Shown: positions 1 to 5,135 of the stretch, piece after piece
Layout of the letters: the number at the start of each line of letters is the position of its first letter
Numbering within the stretch: the stretch's first letter is position 1
Made by a program: the position numbers and the translations under genes
The notes under the pieces: model-generated
The model's database searches: none
What the model saw: only the letters and a program-made list of their open reading frames with translations
Told to the model about the DNA's origin: nothing
Assembly (NCBI GenBank): GCA_964509505.1
Contig: CAZDYP010000212.1
Location: forward strand, 1-7,407
Origin: CAZDYP01 sp964509505
GTDB lineage: Bacteria > Chloroflexota > Anaerolineae > JACRMK01
DNA length: 7,407 nucleotides
Direction: 5' to 3'

Positions 1-16
1 CCGTCGGCTGGAACTG

Positions 17-64
17 AACCCGCGCAGGCGGGTTTCGCAGTGAGTAGGCGCGATTGTCAATCGC
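17..64. repeat. Double-hairpin intergenic palindrome (REP-like)
   Basis: Two hairpins lie in tandem. The first is AACCCGC (17-23), loop GCAG, GCGGGTT (28-34): 7 bp with a 4-nt loop. The second is GCGATT (50-55), loop GTC, AATCGC (59-64): 6 bp with a 3-nt loop. A 15-nt linker separates them. The first stem ends in only three Ts before C, so it is a poor rho-independent terminator. From memory, similar 'AACCCGC...GCGGGTT' plus 'GCGATT...AATCGC' pairs recur between genes in Chloroflexota and cyanobacteria, which suggests a dispersed palindromic repeat. That is recall, not a search. It may act as an mRNA 3' end or stabiliser for a gene upstream of the window. No second copy was seen in this window. 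Confidence 0.5.
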
Positions 65-93
65 CCGCAACCTTATCCCGCATTGACGTTAAT

Positions 94-128
94 TAATGAG
101 TATTGAGTACTGAGTGATGAGTGACGAG
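94..128 (+). repeat. Five tandem degenerate heptamers before the first gene
   Basis: The sequence divides exactly into heptamers: TAATGAG, TATTGAG, TACTGAG, TGATGAG, TGACGAG. A degenerate sixth unit, CGACTAA (129-135), abuts the ATG at 136. Every unit starts with T, and the common end is TGAG (CGAG in the last). This resembles the short tandemly repeated repetitive (STRR) heptamers known from cyanobacterial intergenic DNA. The GAG of the last unit (126-128) lies 7 nt before the ATG and may serve as a weak ribosome binding site. A TTGACG (83-88) could be a -35 element, with TACTGA (108-113) as a badly spaced -10, so no promoter is called here. Confidence 0.65.
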
Positions 129-135
129 CGACTAA

Positions 136-1173
136 ATGACCAAAGTTTCTTTGATTGTCACAGTAAAAAACGAAGCGGGTGCGATTCAGCAGTTGTTGGA
201 TTCAATTAGCGCACAGACACGCTTGCCTGATGAGGTCGTCATTACCGATGGCGGCTCGACGGATGGCACGCCGCAACTCATCGAGGCGTGGGGCGCGCAG
301 CAGCCGTTTCCCGTGCGCGTCATCGTCGCGCCCAACACGAACATCTCGCAAGGCCGCAACCACGCCATTCGTGAAGCGCACGGCGACCTCATCGCCTCGA
401 CCGATGCAGGCGTGCGCCTTGCCCCTCAATGGTTGGAAAAGCTCATGGAGCATTTTCCCGCCACTGAGGCTGCGGTAGTAGATTTTTGGAACATGGCTGA
501 ACGCAAAGGTCTAACTTATGAAGCAATGATTACATGGCATGGCGGAGTTTGGGGGGGCTTCTTTTTGCCCGACCCGCAAAATGTTTTTGAAATGGCGATG
601 AGCGCCACTGTCTTACCCACTTTACGCGACATTGATCCTCATAACTTCATGCCTTCATCCCGCTCTGTTGCTTTTATGAAACTCGCTTGGCATGTCGTCG
701 GCGGGTACCCCGAATGGCTCGACTACTGCGAAGACCTCGTGTTTGATTTTGCCTTGCGTGAGCGATTTTCGTTTGGGTTTGAGCCGCAAGCCATCGCATA
801 CTTTCGTCCGCGTGGCACGTTGCGCGCCTTCTTCAAGCAATACTACTTGTATGCGCGCGGCGACGGCAAAGCCAATCTCTTCTTCACACGTCATCTCATT
901 CGCTATGCGACGTACCTCGTCGCCGCGCCGCTGCTCATCGCATTAAGCATCATTCAATCTCCCTTGTGGTCGCTCGTGTTGCTCGCGGGTTTCGCCGCTT
1001 ATCATCGCACGCCCTATCGTCGTCTCGCGCCATATCTATCCGCGCTCAATCTCCGTGACAAACTTCAAGCTATCACCCTCGTCCCCATCATCCGCCTCAC
1101 GGGCGATGTTGCTAAGATGTTCGGTTATCCCGTCGGCGTTTGGTGGCGTTTGCGGCGCCGAGAAAACACGTGA
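136..1173 (+). CDS. Family 2 glycosyltransferase, membrane-associated
   Basis: This 345-residue protein probably transfers a sugar from a nucleotide-sugar donor to a growing lipid-linked polysaccharide at the cytoplasmic face of the membrane. The N-terminal GT-A fold is clear: strand SLIVTVKNEA (5-14), the nucleotide-binding DGGSTDGT (38-45), and a TDAG motif (D90) in place of a canonical DxD. A CED motif (E199, D200) sits where GT2 enzymes carry the catalytic acidic pair. It is followed by YARGDGK (239-245), which is common in GT2 proteins of this type. Hydrophobic stretches at about 258-275 and 276-289 suggest C-terminal membrane helices, and the tail is rich in Arg. The ATG at 136 is the first good start before the conserved strand. 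Only a weak GAG 7 nt upstream could act as a ribosome binding site. Roughly 470-660 looks richer in A/T than the rest of the gene. The family is secure; the donor and acceptor cannot be read from sequence. Confidence 0.9.
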   Translation: MTKVSLIVTVKNEAGAIQQLLDSISAQTRLPDEVVITDGGSTDGTPQLIEAWGAQQPFPVRVIVAPNTNISQGRNHAIREAHGDLIASTDAGVRLAPQWLEKLMEHFPATEAAVVDFWNMAERKGLTYEAMITWHGGVWGGFFLPDPQNVFEMAMSATVLPTLRDIDPHNFMPSSRSVAFMKLAWHVVGGYPEWLDYCEDLVFDFALRERFSFGFEPQAIAYFRPRGTLRAFFKQYYLYARGDGKANLFFTRHLIRYATYLVAAPLLIALSIIQSPLWSLVLLAGFAAYHRTPYRRLAPYLSALNLRDKLQAITLVPIIRLTGDVAKMFGYPVGVWWRLRRRENT

Positions 1174-1187
1174 GCGGAACGCGAGAC

Positions 1188-1301
1188 GGGTAAACGCGGA
1201 GACGCAGATATTTCTCATCACTGCGTTCACTCATTGACTCATCACCTCGCCTCCCATCTCCCCGTTGCCTCATTGCCTCAACCTCGTTTACCCGTTTACC
1301 C
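1188..1301. repeat. Intergenic 8-nt-period pyrimidine-rich repeat with inverted GGGTAAACG arm
   Basis: The 163-bp gap between the two glycosyltransferase genes is mostly low complexity. From 1230 it reads as degenerate octamers, including CTCATTGA/CTCATCAC (1230-1245), CCGTTGCC/TCATTGCC (1262-1277) and an exact GTTTACCC pair (1286-1301). The + strand here is very poor in G. A GGGTAAACG at 1188-1196 is the exact reverse complement of CGTTTACCC at 1285-1293 and again at 1293-1301, so a long-range hairpin enclosing the array is possible. Read on the - strand it gives GATGAG and AATGAG words like the + strand heptamers before the first gene. No ORF or RNA gene is supported here. Confidence 0.5.
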
Positions 1302-1317
1302 ATTCCCGCCGCAGTTG

Positions 1318-1326
1318 TGCTAGAAT
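1318..1326 (+). promoter_or_regulatory. Extended -10 promoter for the second glycosyltransferase
   Basis: TGC-TAGAAT (1318-1326) is an extended -10 element: TGn followed by a hexamer matching TATAAT at five of six positions. The -10 ends 10 nt before the ATG at 1337, so transcription would start at about 1333-1337 and the mRNA would be leaderless or nearly so. The leader GCCGCCGCT has no Shine-Dalgarno sequence, which agrees with this. No convincing -35 is visible 16-18 nt upstream, as is usual for extended -10 promoters. It would drive the second glycosyltransferase and the sugar-phosphate transferase apart from the first gene. Confidence 0.55.
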
Positions 1327-1336
1327 AGCCGCCGCT

Positions 1337-2233
1337 ATGGATGACTTGTGTATCGTCATCGTCAATTACAACACGCGTGATTTGCTGCGCGCTTGCCTTC
1401 GCTCCGTATTCGCCTCGCAAGGTGTAGGCCGTTTGATGGTCTATGTGGTGGACAACGCCTCACCCGATGGCAGCGCGGCGATGGTGCGCGACGAATTTCC
1501 ACAAGCGCGGCTCATCGCCAATGAGCAGAACCTGGGCTATGCGGCGGCGAACAATCTCGCCTTACGCCAAAGTAACGCGCGCTACGTGCTGTTACTCAAT
1601 CCCGACACGGTCTTGCCGCGCGATGCGCTAGCCCAAGCCATCGCATTCATGGAAGCGCATCCAAACGCAGGGGTGATGGGACCAAAGCTCGTCAGGCCCG
1701 ATGGCTCGCTCGACCTCGCCTGTCGGCGCTCGTTCCCCACGCCTGCCGTCTCGTGCTATCGCATGTTAGGCTTAAGCCAGCTCTTCCCGCGTTCGCGCAT
1801 CTTCGGACGTTACAACCTAACCTATCTTGATCCAGCTGTGACGACGGAAGTGGACTCGGTCGTGGGCGCGTTTATGTTGGCGCGAGGCCTGTTGTTGACG
1901 CAAGTGGGTTTGCTTGACGAACAATTTTTCATGTACGCCGAAGATCTCGATTGGTGCAAACGCATCAAAGAATCCATCAACCCATGCACAGGCCAGCATT
2001 GGCAAGTGTGGTACGATGCATCCATCACCGTATTGCATGTAAAGCGGGCGGCTAGCGCGCGCAGTCCGCGCGCCCAACGCGCGTTCAACGAAACTATGCT
2101 CCAGTTTTATCGTAAGCATTATGCGGCAACCACGCCATTTTGGTTAGATCGGTTGGTGGTGGGCGGCATCGCTTTGCGCGGCCTAATCGCGCGCACGCAA
2201 GAATGGCGCGCGCGTGTTTCTGTTTCACCATGA
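1337..2233 (+). CDS. Family 2 glycosyltransferase, rhamnosyltransferase-like
   Basis: This 298-residue soluble or peripheral GT2 enzyme resembles the WbbL/rhamnosyltransferase-like group, which adds sugars to lipid-linked glycan precursors in the cytoplasm. Visible motifs are IVIVNYNT (6-13), VVDNAS (37-42), NLGYAAANN (65-73), the metal-binding NPDT (88-91, D90), VVGAFMLAR (175-183) and MYAEDLDWC (199-207), which holds the catalytic acidic residues. A VLHVKRAAS segment (232-240) corresponds to the family's C-terminal 'H-x-x-G-x-S' region, although the usual Gly is replaced. Length is typical (about 290-310). The ATG at 1337 is chosen over an in-frame TTG at 1265: the extra 24 residues would be encoded by the low-complexity repeat and would lie upstream of the promoter. 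The stop overlaps the next start (ATGA), so translation is probably coupled. The sugar transferred is unknown; rhamnose is only a family guess. Confidence 0.9.
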   Translation: MDDLCIVIVNYNTRDLLRACLRSVFASQGVGRLMVYVVDNASPDGSAAMVRDEFPQARLIANEQNLGYAAANNLALRQSNARYVLLLNPDTVLPRDALAQAIAFMEAHPNAGVMGPKLVRPDGSLDLACRRSFPTPAVSCYRMLGLSQLFPRSRIFGRYNLTYLDPAVTTEVDSVVGAFMLARGLLLTQVGLLDEQFFMYAEDLDWCKRIKESINPCTGQHWQVWYDASITVLHVKRAASARSPRAQRAFNETMLQFYRKHYAATTPFWLDRLVVGGIALRGLIARTQEWRARVSVSP

Positions 2234-3621
2234 AATCACGCACCCAATTTTTGATTAATGTATCGGTGCTGGCGATTGACGTTTTCCTCATCGCTGTCGC
2301 ATTCTATGGCGCACATAAGCTCCGCCTCAGCATGGAAACGCCGCGCCCCGTCAACATTTATCCTTTTCGCTTCTACTGGCAAATGTTGATCGTGCAGGAA
2401 GTGGTCATCATCGGTTCCTTATTCTTCCATCGCTTTTATCATCGCAGACGCAGTAGCAGCCACATAGACGAGCTAGGCACAGTCTTCAGCGCCGTCTCGA
2501 TTGGCACCATTGTGGCCACAGCCATCATCACCTTTTTGTTCAAAGCCGATTTGGATTATCCGCGTATGATGATCGCGTATGCGTGGGTGTTGACGTTCCT
2601 GTTCATCGCCGTAGCGCGCATCATTCGCATGCGCATACAATGGGTCTTGCAAGCGCTCGGCTTCGGCGAGACGAAAGTGATCGTCGTGGGCAACGGCGAA
2701 ACGGGACGCATGATCGCCACGACCATCCAAAAATCGCCGGGGCTTGGCTATCGGCTCGTCGGCGTTGTGGATGATCGCCCTTCCAACGGCGACTTTACGA
2801 CGACGTGGCTGGGTCCCGTGTCGCAGCTCGGTCAACTCATCGAACAACATCAAGTCAACGAAGTGTTCATCGGCATGCCCGAAGCCTCGCACGAAACAAT
2901 CCTTGAAATCATCTCCAACGCGCAACGCGACCGCGTGGGCGTCAAAGTTTTCCCCGACATCTTCCAAATCATCACCTCACCCGTAGGCATTGGCGATTTG
3001 AACGGCCTGCCGATGGTCACCGTGCGCGACGTGGCATTGCGCGGTTGGCGTCTGACCGTCAAGCGCAGCTTCGACATCGTTTTGTCAACCATCATTTTGA
3101 TCTTCACCTCACCCCTCATGCTCATCACCGCGCTGCTCATCAAGCTGGAGTCGCCTGGTCCCGCATTCTACACACAAGAACGCATGGGGCTCGACTCGAA
3201 ACCATTCAAGGTCATCAAACTGCGCTCCATGCGCGTTGACGCCGAAGCGCAGGGACCTGGTTGGACGGTGAAGGACGACCCCCGTCGCACGCGGTTGGGC
3301 GCGTTCATTCGCCGCTATCACATTGACGAATTGCCGCAATTCATTAACGTGCTGCTTGGCGACATGAGCATCGTCGGACCGCGCCCCGAGCGCCCCATGT
3401 TCGTCGAGCAGTTTCGTCGCTTGGTGCCGCGCTACATGGACCGCCATCAAGAAAAAGCCGGCATCACAGGCTGGGCGCAGGTCAACGGCTTGCGCGGCGA
3501 CACCTCCATTTTTGAACGCACCAAATACGATCTTTACTACATCGAGAACTGGTCGTTGCTGTTCGACATCAAAATCATCATCCGCACGATTGGGGTTATG
3601 CTCTCGGGCAAGAGCGAGTAA
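2230..3621 (+). CDS. Undecaprenyl-phosphate sugar-1-phosphate transferase (WcaJ/EpsE type)
   Basis: This 463-residue polyprenyl-phosphate hexose-1-phosphate transferase is the likely initiating enzyme of polysaccharide synthesis: UDP-sugar + undecaprenyl-P gives undecaprenyl-PP-sugar + UMP. Four hydrophobic segments (about 7-27, 50-68, 83-104, 112-131) precede a Rossmann-like CoA-binding-type domain with IVVGNGETGR (151-160). A fifth hydrophobic segment (about 281-303) leads into the bacterial sugar transferase domain. That domain has FKVIKLRSM (326-334), the catalytic Asp-Glu pair in IDELPQ (D366, E367; compare the PglC DE dyad), GDMSIVGPRPE (377-387) and GITGWAQVNGLRG (411-423). Length and order match the large WcaJ-type family, not the short PglC type. 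The ATG at 2230 overlaps the preceding TGA by 4 nt (ATGA) and has no Shine-Dalgarno sequence, so coupled translation is likely. An in-frame TTG at 2140 would need a 94-nt overlap and adds an Arg-rich, unrelated N-terminus. Glucose is the usual substrate in this family, but galactose or another hexose is not excluded. Confidence 0.93.
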   Translation: MKSRTQFLINVSVLAIDVFLIAVAFYGAHKLRLSMETPRPVNIYPFRFYWQMLIVQEVVIIGSLFFHRFYHRRRSSSHIDELGTVFSAVSIGTIVATAIITFLFKADLDYPRMMIAYAWVLTFLFIAVARIIRMRIQWVLQALGFGETKVIVVGNGETGRMIATTIQKSPGLGYRLVGVVDDRPSNGDFTTTWLGPVSQLGQLIEQHQVNEVFIGMPEASHETILEIISNAQRDRVGVKVFPDIFQIITSPVGIGDLNGLPMVTVRDVALRGWRLTVKRSFDIVLSTIILIFTSPLMLITALLIKLESPGPAFYTQERMGLDSKPFKVIKLRSMRVDAEAQGPGWTVKDDPRRTRLGAFIRRYHIDELPQFINVLLGDMSIVGPRPERPMFVEQFRRLVPRYMDRHQEKAGITGWAQVNGLRGDTSIFERTKYDLYYIENWSLLFDIKIIIRTIGVMLSGKSE

Positions 3622-3656
3622 TTGAGTGAACGGTCAACGCTGCGCCGTGCATAATG

Positions 3657-3699
3657 AACAAACAGCGGTCACATCTGATGGCTGTGACCGCTGTTTGTT
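3657..3699. terminator. Bidirectional rho-independent terminator candidate
   Basis: A perfect 17-bp inverted repeat, arms 3657-3673 and 3683-3699 with a 9-nt loop, lies 35 nt after the stop of the sugar-phosphate transferase and 49 nt past the stop of the convergent amidase gene. The stem core GCGGTCACA/TGTGACCGC is GC-rich. The outer part AACAAAC/GTTTGTT gives T-rich 3' flanks on both strands: TTTGTTTAT on +, and TTTGTTCAT on -. The U-tracts are interrupted, so efficiency is uncertain, but position and symmetry fit a shared terminator. Confidence 0.8.
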
Positions 3700-3748
3700 T
3701 ATCACCGCTCAAATACCATTGCGTTCTCTGCTGCTAGCGAGTCGCGCT

Positions 3749-5122
3749 CTATAACACTGGCTTTCGCAAATGCCACTCCGTCGCGTGTTCGTACGCATAC
3801 GCCGCGCGCAAGATTGCCGCTTCCGCCCACGGGCGCGCGACAATTTGCAAACCAATCGGTAAGCCTTCGTTAGTGAAACCACACGGCAACGACAGCGCGG
3901 GCAAGCCCGTCAGATTGAACGGCGCGGTGAACCGTGTCAACATGCGCGCACTCTCAACCGCATCGGGCCCATCGCGCAACGGCGCGTGAATCGGCACGGT
4001 CGGTGTGAGCAGTAAGTCGTAGTCTTTGAAGAACTGCGCGAACCAATGGCGCAGCAGCGTTTGCGTGTGTCGCGCGAGCGCATAATCGGTGGCGGTGTAA
4101 CCCGCGCCCAGCTTCAGCCGCGCCTGCACGTCTGCGCCAAAGTTTTGCGCTTGTTTTTCGAGCCGCTCACGATGAAACGCCGCCGCGTCGCTCGTCGTCA
4201 ATATGCCGTTCGCTTGCCATGCCTCACGCCCTTGGGGAATCTCCACCTCATTCACCCGCGCGCCCAATTGCGCGAACACCTTTGCCGCATTCCGCACCGC
4301 CGCCACTAACTCGGGATCCGCTTCGGCAAAATGACCGCGCCCCGCATACGCCACGCGCCAACCGCGAATGCCCTCATCAATATGTGAGAGGTAGTCATCG
4401 GTTGGCTCATCCACTGAAAACGGGTCTTGCGCGTCGTAACCCGCAATAACGCGCAGCAACACAGCGACATCGCGCACACGCCGCGCCATCGGTCCAGCGT
4501 GATCGAGATTCCAACTCAGCGGCACGACGCCTCGCACACTCACGCGCCCATAAGTTGGCTTCAAGCCAACGATGCCGCACAGCGCAGCGGGAATGCGAAT
4601 CGAGCCGCCTGTGTCACTGCCCAGCGAGCCGAGACACAATTCGGCTGCCAGCGCCGCGCCCGACCCGCCCGACGACCCGCCGGGGATGCGCTCGAAACGC
4701 CACGGATTTTTGCACGCGCCAAAATACGGGTTGTTGTTCGTCACGCCCAACGCAATTTCGTGCAGGTTGAGCTTGCCCAACAACACCGCGCCGGCGTCGT
4801 TCAACTTTTGCGCGGCGACGCTGTTTTCAGTTGGCACGCGCTCCGCAAAAAATTTGGAGCCCGCGGTTGTGCGGATGCCTTGCGTATCATACAAATCTTT
4901 CAGCGCCAATGGGATGCCGTGCAGCAGCCCGCGCCCCATCGTCTCTTCGGCGATACGCGCCTGGCGCAGCGCTACATCCGCCGTGACGGTGATGTAGCTG
5001 TTCAGCAATGGATCAATTTTTTCGATGCGCTCCAAATACGCGCGTGTCAATTCGACGGGCGATAGTTTGCGCTGGGCAATTTGCTCTGCCGCCTCGCTGA
5101 GGGTGAGAGAAGTGAGAGACAT
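3749..5122 (-). CDS. Amidase-signature family hydrolase
   Basis: This 457-residue amidase-signature enzyme would hydrolyse a carboxamide (R-CO-NH2 to acid plus ammonia) in the cytoplasm. No signal peptide is seen. The Ser-cisSer-Lys triad is intact: K75 in LALKD, the cis-Ser S150 in PGGSSGGSG (147-155), and nucleophile S174 in SDTGGSIRIP (169-178). The S150-S174 spacing of 24 matches FAAH and GatA. KPTYGRVS (188-195) and a C-terminal LTGLPALSLPCG segment (404-415) are further family marks. It resembles GatA in the N-terminal half, but HEIALGVTNNN (121-131) replaces GatA's DEFAMGSS-type segment and no gatB or gatC is nearby. A stand-alone amidase is therefore favoured. The start is fixed by AAAGGA (5135-5130) 7 nt before the ATG. 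It lies 12 nt after the upstream gene's stop, so the two are probably co-transcribed. The substrate is unknown. Confidence 0.92.
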   Translation of the reverse strand: MSLTSLTLSEAAEQIAQRKLSPVELTRAYLERIEKIDPLLNSYITVTADVALRQARIAEETMGRGLLHGIPLALKDLYDTQGIRTTAGSKFFAERVPTENSVAAQKLNDAGAVLLGKLNLHEIALGVTNNNPYFGACKNPWRFERIPGGSSGGSGAALAAELCLGSLGSDTGGSIRIPAALCGIVGLKPTYGRVSVRGVVPLSWNLDHAGPMARRVRDVAVLLRVIAGYDAQDPFSVDEPTDDYLSHIDEGIRGWRVAYAGRGHFAEADPELVAAVRNAAKVFAQLGARVNEVEIPQGREAWQANGILTTSDAAAFHRERLEKQAQNFGADVQARLKLGAGYTATDYALARHTQTLLRHWFAQFFKDYDLLLTPTVPIHAPLRDGPDAVESARMLTRFTAPFNLTGLPALSLPCGFTNEGLPIGLQIVARPWAEAAILRAAYAYEHATEWHLRKPVL

Positions 5123-5129
5123 AAGAAGT

Positions 5130-5135
5130 TCCTTT
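5130..5135 (-). promoter_or_regulatory. Shine-Dalgarno sequence of the amidase gene
   Basis: Read on the - strand, the junction is TAA-AAGGAACTTCTT-ATG. The AAAGGA ribosome binding site shares a base with the stop codon of the upstream gene and sits 7 nt before the amidase ATG. It is the only strong Shine-Dalgarno sequence among the gene starts visible in the window, and it suggests the amidase is translated efficiently from a shared transcript. Confidence 0.75.

Noticed and set aside
1..96. Open frames at the left edge that could be the end of an upstream gene
   Set aside because: All three + frames stop within the leader (at 15-17, 41-43 and 94-96), and two of them run through the palindrome. 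None gives enough residues to judge, though a gene ending at the TGA at 15-17 is possible.
94..128. Heptamer array as a CRISPR-like or iteron array
   Set aside because: Units are contiguous without spacers and far too short for CRISPR. No replication gene is nearby to suggest iterons.
1265..1336. TTG-initiated 24-residue N-terminal extension of the second glycosyltransferase
   Set aside because: It would be translated from the 8-nt repeat region and across the extended -10. The GT2 fold begins right after the ATG at 1337.
2140..2229. TTG-initiated 30-residue extension of the sugar-phosphate transferase
   Set aside because: It overlaps the preceding gene by 94 nt and encodes an Arg-rich, unrelated tail. 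The ATGA junction at 2230 gives the expected family length.
2473..2967. 164-codon - strand ORF inside the sugar-phosphate transferase gene
   Set aside because: It is an antisense shadow rich in His, Asp and Arg without family features. The + strand frame is strongly conserved in motif content.
4427..5065. 212-codon + strand ORF opposite the amidase gene
   Set aside because: The predicted protein is rich in Arg, Ala and Gln with no recognisable motif, as expected for the antisense of a GC-rich gene. The - strand frame has a complete catalytic triad.
3749..5122. Amidase as GatA, the Glu-tRNA(Gln) amidotransferase A subunit
   Set aside because: The catalytic core matches, but the GatA-type DEFAMGSS segment is replaced and no gatB or gatC is adjacent.
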